Positions 46,373-57,550 of a stretch of 64,000 bases of DNA are shown here, in pieces (the stretch's first letter is position 1; the number at the start of each line of letters is the position of its first letter). The stretch covers positions 548,147 through 612,146 of the forward strand of contig QEOQ01000206.1 in the NCBI GenBank assembly GCA_010279815.1. The letters run 5' to 3'. The stretch is from Brachionus plicatilis. Its lineage: Eukaryota > Rotifera > Eurotatoria > Ploima > Brachionidae. The notes below the pieces were generated by a model. That model ran no database searches, was not told the origin of the DNA, and worked only from the letters and a program-made list of their open reading frames with translations. The position numbers and the translations under genes are program-made.

Positions 46373-48527
46373 CTAATCTTTTTCATTATCTTGATAGTCA
46401 TTTGATTTTTTCTGAGTTTGGTCTTCTGGAAAAATGACGAATAGAGCTATCCAAAAGCAACCGAGCAGTGAAAATAAAGCTCCAATAATTAAAATCGAAT
46501 AATTTCCAAAATTTGATGTTATCAAGCTCATAACAGCTGACACAATTGTTTGGGCCAAAAAATAAATAGAGCTTAATAAACTACAGTCTATTCCGAGGCC
46601 TCTTTTTGTTCCAGCAGCGCTCTGGCTTCGATACCTGTTGTCTTTATGAAATTCGGAAAGCATTTGGTACGGAAGTGTCGAAATAGCTGTTAAAACTATT
46701 CCGATTGAAGAGCTTAGGGGCATGATTATGTAAATATTTGTCTGAAAATAAATTCCTATACAACACAGTGCATAAACCAAATAAGAAAAAAAATACAGGG
46801 TTCGGGTTGAAAATTTTTCCATCAAAAATTTTTCTAAAATAACTAAATAAATTTCCTTTAAATTTAAGATGAAAATTAAAAATTAATTTCAATTTACCCG
46901 CAGAAATAGCTGACACAAGCGAATAAGTCAGCAAGCACCAACATCCCATCTTTACTCCTTGATTATATAGTGCGAATTCGGTGCTATTTTGAGGTGCATA
47001 TGCATCTCCATGATAGATAGCCTTTTAAATAAAATTTAAAAATAAATCATTTCTAAATTGTTATTTTTCAATACTTGTCCTATAAAGTCAGTAAAAAATA
47101 AAGAAGTTGAAAAAAAAGCAAGCCATCCAAGCAAGTTGCATACCAAGAGCCTTATCAACTCTCTAGGCATCTGAAGCATAAAATTGAATCTTATATTATA
47201 GTTAATAAAAAAATCATATAGAACCTTTAGAACTGATTGATATAACATTTTTAAAGTCACCGGTTTATCCTCATCATCGTCGTCATCATCTTCGACTTGA
47301 AGAGCAGCACAATTTTCCTCATGCATCAAATCATCTGGTAGGCTAGTTATTTCATTTTTTGTGAGCAAAGCTATTTTTTCTTCATCTAAAACTAATGGGG
47401 TCTCTTTGACTGAAGTAATTGTCGTCAAAAGAGTTGATAAAAAAATTACTCCTGCAAACACAAATAAAATTTGCGTCTCATCACCTTTTTTAAAATGGTT
47501 ATCATCTATGGGTAAAAAATTTGAAAAAAATTTACCAATAAACCTAAAAAAAGTATCAGTCCAGTCAATTCCTGCCAGAATATATCCAACAGCCCCGCCT
47601 GTTCCTCCCAAAAAAGCATGTATGTTTAGCCCGGTGTCCTGATCTTCAGTATTGCAAACATCTAGTAAAAGTGCTCTTAGGGGGCTGTCACTAGAATCTG
47701 CTGAAAAGTCCAAAAAGGTCACACCAAGACCGACCAAAAAGATGGCTATTTTCGGAATCTTCGAACTAATTTGTGAAATTTTTTTTAGCATAGAATCATT
47801 TAAAATCTTACTTTAGAGTTTTGGTCTCCTAACCATTGCCCAATTAAATATGCATTGAGGATCAATGAAGCACCAATAAAGGCAAATATTGATAGAACTA
47901 AAATAAAAGGCCTTCTTCGACCCCATTTTGACTGACACCTATCACTGAATAAAAAATCACTTATATATTTGTTTTAATCTTTTTTTCAAAGAAATACCTC
48001 ATTACTCCGAGAACTGGTTGGAATATGAATCCGATCAGAGGACTTAGAAAATAAACCAGCGAATAAACTCTAAAATTATTTAAAATTTTTTGTAAAATAT
48101 TTTCTAGAGTGTGCAAAATTTACTCTTCAGGAACTTTAAGCTTCAAAAGAATAGGAACAGTCAAAGCAATCTCTAAACTGAAAAGAACTTCAATTCCAAA
48201 ATAAACCATACCAATTCTTGCCAAAGTAAAAATGCTTCTCTTTGGTTTTTCGTCGCTAAAATCATCATATAGCTGAGAATCTTCTGCATGCTTGCTAGTT
48301 ATCCGAGATTGTGGTCTTTTAATAAAGTTAATAGCGCTTTTTGAACGTAGTGACCGGTTTATTAATAAATTTGATCCCATATATCTCTTTTGAAATCTAT
48401 TATTAGTTGATAAGTTGGATCTGAATGTGGATGTTTTTTCGAATGCAGTAGCACTCCGAAAATTGGTCTTTGAACCTGATGGAATTAAAGCCGAAGATGA
48501 ACGCTTGCCAATTTGAGAATCAGACAT
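46373..48527 (-). CDS. SLC45-family proton-coupled sugar transporter
   Basis: Six exons (high to low): 48527-48124, 48069-47998, 47944-47812, 47758-47075, 47021-46898 and 46833-46373, giving 625 aa in continuous phase. SLC45 members are major-facilitator transporters related to plant sucrose carriers. Features are a long Ser/Arg-rich cytoplasmic N-terminus (about 95 aa), the first helix with the motif [19 protein letters not shown], then [16 protein letters not shown]. The MFS loop [14 protein letters not shown] follows, then the family block [20 protein letters not shown] with [21 protein letters not shown] cytoplasmic loop with a [10 protein letters not shown] run precedes a second helical bundle ([21 protein letters not shown] shortened here to 19: [19 protein letters not shown]). 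The C-terminus is short and acidic. The exon 4 acceptor is the AG at 47759-47760; the ATG at 47791 lies in the intron. The orthologue (A1-A4) is not assignable. Confidence 0.9.
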
Positions 48528-49921
48528 TTTATGAATTTATTTTATTTGAAAAATACGAAATTTAATTGAAAAACCCGAAAAATCATGAAATTTAACTAAT
48601 TTAAATTTTCAAATCATGATGATTTGATCACATGCTTTTTGTAGATTTATGTTTTTAACTTTTATCTAAATTTACACATAGATGTAATTATCGGAATTAG
48701 CTTTATTTTACGGTATTTGTCGTGATATAAGTTTGATTTTTGAATTTTGATAAAACTAAAACTTAAACTAAACAAATTATAATTTCTATAATTTATCGTT
48801 ATAAAAAATAGATTATATGATTTCCAAATAAAATTTCTAATAGAATGATCAAAGTTTCGGTCAATTTATCTTACCTATTTTAAATTCAACCGAAAGGAAT
48901 TATATTTAAAATCCACTCAATTTTAAAACTAAGAAAAAAAATAATCAGGGAATTTTATTTCTTTTAAGTAGATGCCAATTTGACGCCAATAGTAAGATAG
49001 GTTGTCAGAAATGTTGGTCACTATCTACAACATTTTAATATTTAATAAAACTGATAAAATATAAAAGATATGCCTCCCAAATTTTTTTAAATTTTGGACT
49101 GCGGGCTGTTATCTTATTTTGTTATTCATCTAGCTATTTAAAGCAAAGAAATGTCAAAATATGATGTTTATCGAATAAAAAATTTATACAAGAGAAAACA
49201 CTGTACTATATCCACTTTTTACAATTTTTTTATAAAAACTATTGAAAAATTTTAATTTGTTTAATTGGAAAATTTTGTGATTCAAATTTTTAAATACAAC
49301 CTTCCTGTCAACAATTTGTGTTTAAAAATCAAAATTTCAGTTTTCATAAATTCAAAAAAATAGAACAAAACAAAGTAGGGCCATTTACATTAAATCCATA
49401 ATCAGTCCAAGTGAATTTGGACTTCGAATTAAAATTTTTTATTTTAAGTTTGTTATTTTTTTAAGAAATATTTTAAGAATTAATTTAAATTAGATTATAT
49501 TTATTTACGATTTGATTTTATTCATTATTCTTAACTCAAAAATTTGAAATTCAAATTCAGAATTTGACTTGGAATCAACTCTGATCAAATCCGATTGTGC
49601 CAGGTTTAATCAAAAGCCCGTAAAGTGTAACTTTTGACTGATTCTAGATTTTAACAATTTAGAGTTTGCCTAAGTGAAAATGATGTGTCCAAAAATCGAA
49701 ATTTTAGAATAAATTCTAAAAAAAATCTAATACAAAACGCTTAAATTTTTAATTCATTTTAATGATAATTTCAAAAACAAGATTACACAAAAGCATCCAA
49801 TTTTGAATTCTAAATAATTAAGACAAATTTTTTAATAAGAACCCCAACATATAAATCTTTAGATTTCAAGTACAGAATAAAAACAAAAGATTTCAAAATT
49901 TAAGAAAATTATTTAAAAAAA
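48528..49921. other. Divergent intergenic region, nothing recognised
   Basis: About 1.4 kb between the SLC45-type gene (-) and the nuclear receptor gene (+). AT-rich, with no coding frame or repeat. It should carry both promoters, but no motif is convincing. Confidence 0.5.
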
Positions 49922-52900
49922 ATGCAAATTGTAAATATTTCCGACCCGAGTCCTCATATTGAACATCACCAGCTTGAACCAATGCAAACCATAGACTTTG
50001 CTAACTTACAAAATGACCACAATAACCAACTGGACTTTAACCTTTTGCTAAATCCAAGCAACGACCTGCAAATAAATGACAATAGTCAAAGCATTCTTCA
50101 AGACCAGTCGAACAATTTTACCAAAATTAGTTTGGTCAACCAGAATCCTCAGCAAAAAAATGTCATTGATCTAAATCAACAATCGTCAACAAATATCGAA
50201 AATTTTGATGTAGAACATTTTTTAAATTTTGGTCAGCAAACCGGCCCAACTCATGTTTCAATCCAGCAACAAGAATCCCAAAGCACAATTCCACAAGCTT
50301 CTCAAGTGAATTCGGCGCCTCAATCAAATGTTCAAAGTGTTCAAACAACAAGTACCACATTGCCAAGAGTGCATAAACCATGTGTAGTTTGCGGTGATAA
50401 GTCTTCAGGCTATCACTATGGCGTTTCTTCATGCGAAGGCTGCAAGGGTTTTTTTAGACGAAGCGTTCAAAAAAACATGCAGTACACATGTCAGAAAGAC
50501 AAAGATTGTATCATCAACCGGGTCACTCGAAATAGGTGTCAATATTGCCGGTTCACCAAGTGTTTTGCTGTTGGCATGTCTAAAGAAGCGGTCCGAAATG
50601 ACCGAAACAAAAAGAAGCCAGTCGAAAATCCGCCGAGTCAAGCTCAAACACCGGCTCCTAAACCTCAATCCACATTGCTTGTCCTAGATTCAATTAATAA
50701 CATTCAGAACCAGGTAATGGCGAACCAACAAACAATTGTGATGCATCAGCAACCTCAGCAATTGCCTTGTCAAATTATTCCTCAAATAGCATCGACTATT
50801 TCACCAACAGATGACTCAGATACTTCTCCTAAATCTGTCGAGTCCAGTAATAGCTTTCTTTTAAACAGCATTAATTCGTTGACTCCTCGTGTCTACACAC
50901 CTGATGAACAAGATTGTGAAATAATGGAAATTTGCAATTCACTTTATGAGCAGACTTTTGAAAAATTGGAACTAAGCGATTCAGATGAGCAAATTTATAG
51001 GAACGAAATCAAAGGAGGAAACTCCACTCACTTGTTTAAGTTTGACCACGATGAATTTACATCGAGTGGAATTAGAAAATGTATTAAATTTTGTATGAAT
51101 CTACCGGGCAATAATGATCTTTGTACTGATGACCGCGCCAAATTGCTCAAATATGGTGTTTATGAACTAACAGTAAGCCTCTAGTATTATTTTTTTAGGC
51201 ATTGTGAAATTTCATACAAAACTTCTAATACAGTGGTGTTCCGGATTTAGTAATTTACGATAATTTACGTAAAAATAGTAAATTTACCAAATTTTACGTA
51301 AAATATTGTAAATTTACAGAAGTAAAAAACCGTAAATTTATCAGATTTTACGTAAAATTTATGTAAAAAAAAATGTCCAAAAATTTAAATGAAATTGAAT
51401 GCCAAAAGTGCAATTTCATTTCAATGTCATTTCATTCGAAGTGCCAAATTATTTCAATTTTTTGGAAATTTTTTTTTTACATAAATTTACGTAAAATGTT
51501 CGAAATTTACCAAATTTTACATAAAATCTGATAAATTTACGGTTTTTTACTTTTGTAAATTTATGTATATTTACAATATTTAACGTAAAATTTGGTAAAT
51601 TACTAAATCCGGAACACCACTGTATAAAGTTAAAAAAATGCTACAACTTTTGTTTTACCTGCTGCAAAAGTCTGCAAAATTGCACTCTATAGTATTGAAA
51701 AAAAATGCAATTAATTTGCACACATTTTGCGGACTTTCGCAGTAGGTGAAACAAAAGTTGTTTCACTTTGTTTCATCTGTAGACCATTAGAACAAAAGTC
51801 ATAAAATTTTTTTTTATTTTGTATTGGAAGTTTTTAATTAAATTTCACAATGTCTTTTTTTTGATATGTAAATACTGAAAAAATTAAAATTTTTGAGTTT
51901 TAAATAATTATATTAAATTAATGCTGAAAAAATAATCCAAATGCGAAAAGAGTAAGCTAACTTTCTAAAAATCATAAAAAGATTATGGAGTTAAAAAACA
52001 AAACTTGGAAGAATTCCTTCAAAGAAATTTATTTAAGTTTAAGTTATCTTTTATATTAAACAAGTTGGAAGTTCAATTTTAACATAATATTTTAATAAAA
52101 TTTATTAAAGAAAAAAAATCTACAAAAAATATTAAAGTTTGAATTAATCTTAAGTTTAAAAGAAAACCAATTTCATTGTAAACGATGTTGACAATGATAT
52201 ATGTTTAACTTTGTTATTAGGAATTTAGAATAATTGTATTCAAAATTTTATTTTTGAATCATTCGTAATAATCAAAAAAATTTATTCTACGTGATTGCTA
52301 ATTTCTTAACATCTCTTAAAACTATCAATTGAGGAATGATAAGACCAATAGTCAAAGAAATTTTAAATACTAAATTTTTTTAATTATTTAATAAATAAAT
52401 TTTCTTGTATTTAAGTGAGTCAGATGTAATAACTTCTCAGTTTCAGAGTTATAATAATCAAAACATTTAAAACTTTATCTTAATAATTTATCTAAATTTT
52501 GGAAACAAATTTAAAGAGAATTATTGAAAGATTTTCTTGAATATTTTAGGAAATAAAGTTCGAAATTTTTTAATTATATTGTACGATTTTGCTTTTAGAT
52601 TTTTAACAAATGAAATACAGTATAAATCAATAAATCTAAGAACTTATTTCGTACATTAAAGATCATTTTTTTTTAATTTGCAACACCATTGCAATCCTTG
52701 TTTATTGTCCAAAAATATTTATTTCATATTTTTTTTTAAATTTAAAAAAAACAGCTTTGTATAATGGTTTAAATTTAAATAACTAACATTGAAGTAAATA
52801 ATTTAAGTAGATCCAATTAATAATTTTAATGGATTATTTTAATAGGTAAACTAATAAATTATATAAAAACATGACTTTAGATAAAAATAGAAGCAAATGG

Positions 52901-54069
52901 ATATTTTTATTTTGGAATGACAGATACAATTAAGTTACCTTATTTTTTTTTGCTTTATGATACAAAAGTTATTTTTTATTTAAAAATCAAATTTTAAGCT
53001 CATGAGATTGGCATATCGTTACAACAAAACATTGGACGCCTTGGTTTTGACGAATGGATCACTTGTGAATGAACAAATTCTATCAAAAAATGACAATAAT
53101 GGACTAGGATCTTATTACAGTCAGCTTTTGTTCAAATATTTTCGAGCCTTTGCCAAATACAATTTTACAAATTTACAATTTTCCATTTTATGTTCAATTA
53201 GATTTTTTTCCATCGAAAGATCTTTTCTAATCGAACGCTTCAAGGTACAACAAATTCAAGAAAGATACTTACAAATTTTCGAATATCTTCTTTTTGAACA
53301 GTTTCACTCGAGAGCCCAACTGCTCATGACTAACATAATTCTTTCATTCATCAATTTAAAAACTTTAGACATTTTGAGTAAATAAATTTTTTCTTAATAA
53401 ATTTTCTCAATACAAATAAATAACTATTTAAAAATTTTTTTAGCTGCTGAAAAATATTTGAACATAGTCAGTTCTAACGAAAAAACAAGCCAAACCAACA
53501 GTTCTGCTCTGGACGGATACATTGTAGAAGTTCTTCATCGGGAACATTACAACATAATGTCAAATGAATCGTTAATAGAGCAAAGTCTTAATACAGTTTT
53601 ATGCATTGGTCAGCCGAATGCTGTAAATGGTGCTGTGCAAAACGAACAAGCAAAAACAGTCATAAAATCTGAGCCAAATCTTCATCCAATAATTAAGCTA
53701 CAGCCGTACATTCCGGATGTAGTTGGAGATCAAGGTAGTTCTTCATCAGCTCAGACAGTGCAAATTTTAGATAATCAGAATAATGGCTTTCCAAATTCGA
53801 ACAAACCGGTGATATACACTCTAAACCAAGTTCAGTCTCAAACGCCAACCAAACAGAATCAGGTAATTAAGTTAGCAAACGGGATGTCGTTTTCGACGCA
53901 ATCGGGAATTAAGCTCCCTTTGACTAATCAACAGCTGCAACAAACAGGTGACCAAGTATCCATTCAGCAAAATCAATCTCAGCAACCTCAGCAATTGCTT
54001 AATTTGGTCTTGGTTACTGATGGAGTTAATGGTGGTGTTAGCTATCTCTCATTAGTACCACAAAACTAG
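49922..54069 (+). CDS. RAR: Retinoic acid receptor-type nuclear receptor
   Basis: Three exons: 49922-51172, 52999-53377 and 53444-54069, 751 aa. Nuclear receptors are ligand- or constitutively-controlled transcription factors; RARs bind DNA as heterodimers with RXR. A Gln/Asn-rich A/B region covers residues 1-150. The DNA-binding domain starts near 152 with two C4 zinc fingers, P-box [11 protein letters not shown] near 171, [20 protein letters not shown], and the RAR-type extension [15 protein letters not shown]. The ligand-binding domain starts after about 320, continues through exon 2 ([20 protein letters not shown]), and ends in an AF-2-like helix ([10 protein letters not shown]). A Gln-rich F domain of about 170 aa follows. 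The LBD is divergent from vertebrate RARs, so retinoid binding is not assured. Intron 1 is 1.8 kb and carries two foldback repeats. The start ATG at 49922 is the first in frame. Confidence 0.9.
51231..51622. mobile_element. 392-bp palindromic MITE (Tc1/mariner-like ends)
   Basis: Both ends carry CAGTGGTGTTCCGGATTTAG TAATTTAC as perfect inverted repeats and are flanked by TA on each side (51229-51230 and 51623-51624). The inverted match continues inward with TTTACGTAAA, AAATTTACC and AAACCGTAAATTTATCAG blocks, so most of the element can fold on itself. There is a short central spacer with TTTCATTTCAATG. The CAGT...ACTG ends and TA target fit a non-autonomous Tc1/mariner derivative. It is removed with intron 1 of the receptor gene. 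Confidence 0.93.
51643..51760. repeat. 118-bp foldback element next to the MITE
   Basis: The left arm ACAACTTTTGTTTTACCTGC TGCAAAAGTCTGCAAAA and the complement of the right arm ACAACTTTTGTTTCACCTAC TGCGAAAGTCCGCAAAA match with a few transitions, around a short AT-rich centre. It starts 20 bp after the MITE at 51231-51622 but has different ends, so it is a separate foldback family. The flanking target duplication is unclear. Confidence 0.85.
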
Positions 54070-55179
54070 TTGTTTTGTAATTTTTTAAACAAGTTAAAGA
54101 TTCAATTTTTTTAAAGGCTTCTATTTTTGTATTAAATTTTGCTTAAAATTTACAAAAATTGGTATTTTTTATTCGTTTTTTTATTTTGGAAAAATAAAAT
54201 AAATTTTTTTTAACACTGGCCAATTTTATTTTTTAGCAAGAAAGTTGCCGAATGCTTATTTTTATAAAAACTACCAATGCAGTTATCAAAGATAAATTTA
54301 TTTTATTTTAGTTTTGAAAATTTGAGGAAAAATATTGTAAAACTTCTACTATTTTAATTCATACTAAATACAATGAGCAAATGATATTTTAATTGCTCGA
54401 TGAATTTTTTTCTTTTGCCAATTCTTTAGATGCATTTTTGGTATTCCTCTTTTTTCCAAACTTTGTTTTAGGATAATAATCACCAACAATTAAATAAAAT
54501 CAATTAAATGGTGATTTATTATTTTTTAACTAAATTAACTAATCAAATTATTTTTATAAGTAAATTATCCTATTTATAAAATAAAATTACTAATTTTGCA
54601 TTAGTGACATCATTTCTTAATAATTTTTCTAAATCAGTTTAAACTTTAAATCAAACACAATTCTTCTTTAAAAAACTAAAAATCAACTGACTGTTTTCTA
54701 AAATTTGATTGACGTGTAAGTTTTAAGCAATTTTTTGAGCCAGATAAGGCTGTTTTTGGTGGTCAATCAGAAATAATTTTTTTTTTCATAGCAATATTTA
54801 GATCAGTTACAGTCGATGAGAAATATCAGTTACTAATTTAGACCTCAATATAATCTTTGTTTTTTATGAATAGGATAGTGGCATTAGATTGACAAGTTTT
54901 TTAAAAAAAGTAAAATCAAATAGCAAAGTAAAATTTTTGATCAAATTTCAAGCGCTCAATTTTGCTCAAATATTTTTAAATGCGCAATTAAATTTCATTG
55001 CATTTTTAGAAATTACAATCCTTTTTCAAAATTTTAAAAATAAAGCTTTGATATATTAAATAAATTAAAAATCTGCGATGAAATTTAATTGCGCATCTAA
55101 ATATGTTAGAGCAAGATTGAGCGCATGAAATTTGATCAAAAATTTTACTTTGCTAATCAAATTCGAGAAAAGTGTTTAG
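54070..55179. other. Intergenic, with a short inverted repeat
   Basis: AT-rich DNA after the receptor gene. Segments around 54905-54970 (AAAATTTTTGATCAAATTTC then GCGCTCAATTTTGC) recur inverted around 55105-55155 (GCAAGATTGAGCGC then GAAATTTGATCAAAAATTTT). This flags another small foldback element of about 250 bp immediately left of the LINE remnant. No coding sequence was seen. Confidence 0.6.
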
Positions 55180-56215
55180 TTTTTGGTTTTAAACCAAGAC
55201 CAAAACCAGTATGTTAGCAAAGCAGAAGAAGAAGAAGAAGCCAGCTCAAAAGAGAACCTAAATATGCTACACAAGATCACTAATGGGATTAGTGGATCCT
55301 CACAGAAAAGAACAACAGTAGTGAAATACAAAGAAGGTTGTATCTTAACAACTGAAAGAAATCAAAAATAAAGATGGGTTGAACACTTTAGAGAAGTTCT
55401 AAATAGACCAGAAACAAAGAGTCTTTACAATCTGAACCAGCTAGCACTGACCTTGATATTGAACCAGATCTGTCTAGCCAAATATAAATAGAAGCTTCGG
55501 TAAAGGCTCTGAAGAGCTGAAAAGCTCTGGGTATTGACGGATTCACGGCAGAAATGTTGAAAGCTGATAGAAGGACCACAAAAGGGATATTGCAAGACCT
55601 CTTCAAGCAAGAAATGGCGACAAAAAATCATGCCAGAGGACTGGTCAAAAAACCTATTAGTCAAGGTCCCAAAGAAAGGTAAAAAAATGATTTGTGACAA
55701 TTGGCGAGGAAAAATACTGCTACTAATAGTAAGAAAGGCGTTTTGCAGCACAATTCTGGAAAATGTTAGGAACGCTCTTGATGTTATACTTAGAAAAGAA
55801 CAAAAAGGATTTATACGACAATAGTATACAATAGGGATTAACAGTAAAGCTTAAAGACACCTTCCACACTGGGAATCTGCGGAGGATTCGCGGAATACAC
55901 TGGCCTGAGATATTTTCAAATGGTGACCAATTCACAAGAACAAACTCAGAGCCATGAAGTCAATGCATTAAGAATAAAAGACTGTGACGCCTTGGGCATG
56001 TACTTAGAATGAAAGAAACACGTATATCAAAAAGAGACCTTCCATGGACACCTCGACGGCGAGGCAAAGTAGGACGACCAACATATAAGTCAACAATTAC
56101 GAAAGATCTCATCGAAATGGGAATAACATGGAGAGAAGCAAAGGTAAATGCATAAGATCGACTTTGTTGGAAATCAAAAGTAATTCCTATATGCTCCACA
56201 AGGAGTGAATAAAAA
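55180..56215 (+). pseudogene. Decayed LINE (RTE/craniofacial-like) reverse transcriptase remnant
   Basis: Broken frames follow the order of a non-LTR reverse transcriptase. They begin with VEHFREVLNRPE (family W/V-x-HF-x-x-LN-x-P) and PEDWSKNLLVKVPKKGKK then ICDNWRGKILLLIVRKAF (family P-x-x-W...I-P-K-K-G...C-x-N-W-R-G-I). Later come EQKGFIR and, after a large loss including the YADD region, the C-terminal block RRLRRLGHVLRM-like text, PWTPRRRGKVGRPTYKS, LIEMGITWREAKVNA and CWKSKVIPICSTR. Multiple stops and frameshifts rule out function. The 3' tail structure is not clear. Clade is inferred from the C-terminal block. Confidence 0.75.
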
Positions 56216-57550
56216 AAGATTTATGAAAAGAAAGGTATTTTTATATATTCATCAAATAAAATTTGTAAAAAATTAGTAATCTTAATTAATGAATTTGAAA
56301 ATTTAATTACATAGAATCAATAGTCCCAAGATAAAGTCAAAATCACTGAAATTAAAGTCCAAGTCCGGGCTTGGACTAGACGTAATGGTAATTAAAAAAA
56401 AAACTCTGCATAAAATGACTAATTTAAATCAATGTGAACACGCTTATCAATCCAAATACTCATGTCATGCAGTATCTTTTTATAATGATTTTTTGTTAAA
56501 CTAAAAAGATTTATCTTTAGTACAAGAGAAAACCAATCTAATTATGATGATCGTATTTTTAAAATTGAAAATAAATAAAAATTAATCTTATCTTTACAAA
56601 CCCAGTTTTTCAATCAATTATTTACCTGATACTTAGTAGGCTTTGAATTAACAAAAAAAATTTTAACTATCAAAATAGAAAATTAAATTCAAATTTACTA
56701 GCGCTTCGCTTCTGTTAAATAAAAACTAAGTTTTGGGTTAAAAGACCATTTATTTATTATTCAAATAAAATTTAATCCTCTTAAATAATTAAAGGACCAG
56801 GAAAATTGCTTAATGAGACTGACTATAGACGGACAAGTTTGAAAAATGTACTTTAGAAGTAAATTTAATTTTCTTAAAAAATTACCTTTTAATAAATTTA
56901 ACCAAAAAAACAAACAATAAAAAATTGCGTTTCTAAGAATATTTAGGTAATAAAAATTCAGGTAAGAATGTTTTGAATAATGCATGTTGGAATCTAAAAA
57001 TTTTGGCAAAAATTTCAAACATTATTTTGAATAAATTAATTAATTAAATTTTACTTGCTAAATTTTTTAAATTAGAAACGTTTTAAAAAATTAAATTCTG
57101 AATTAAATATTAGTTGATTATCTATTTAAAGAGTAAAATAATTTATGCTTCGAATTATGATTTAAAGGACCTAGATTAAGAAAAAAATTACCTTTATAAT
57201 ATGATCTTAGCGGGCTTTGAGTTTTTGTTCTCTTTTTTGAACTTAACCTAAATTCTTTTCGATTCTTAAAATTGTAAATCAAAATTTTAGGCAATTTTAA
57301 TTACAAAACACTTGGTCATCATATCACGTTCTCAAGCATAATTTAAAATAATTATAATTCACCGTGGCGATTCGAAAAAACTAAAACCAAAAAAGAACGC
57401 AAATAATTATTATTTTAATTGGACTTTCTCATATTTGAAACCAAAATATTTTTCTATATTAATCGATTTTTCATCTAAAAATACAATTTTATTTTAAAAC
57501 AACATATTTTTTACTACAAATCTCTAACTTTATTTTTTTCAGAATAAATA
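56216..57550. other. Intergenic, nothing recognised
   Basis: AT-rich DNA between the LINE remnant and the EGF gene. No coding frame with signature or obvious repeat; the frame at 56761-57018 (-) is Leu/Asn/Phe-rich noise. The EGF gene promoter lies at its right end. Confidence 0.5.

Noticed and set aside
47759..47811. Apparent frameshift between SLC45 exons 3 and 4
   Set aside because: Using the AG at 47759-47760 as acceptor instead of the earlier AG restores phase with a 53-bp GT-AG intron, so no frameshift is needed.
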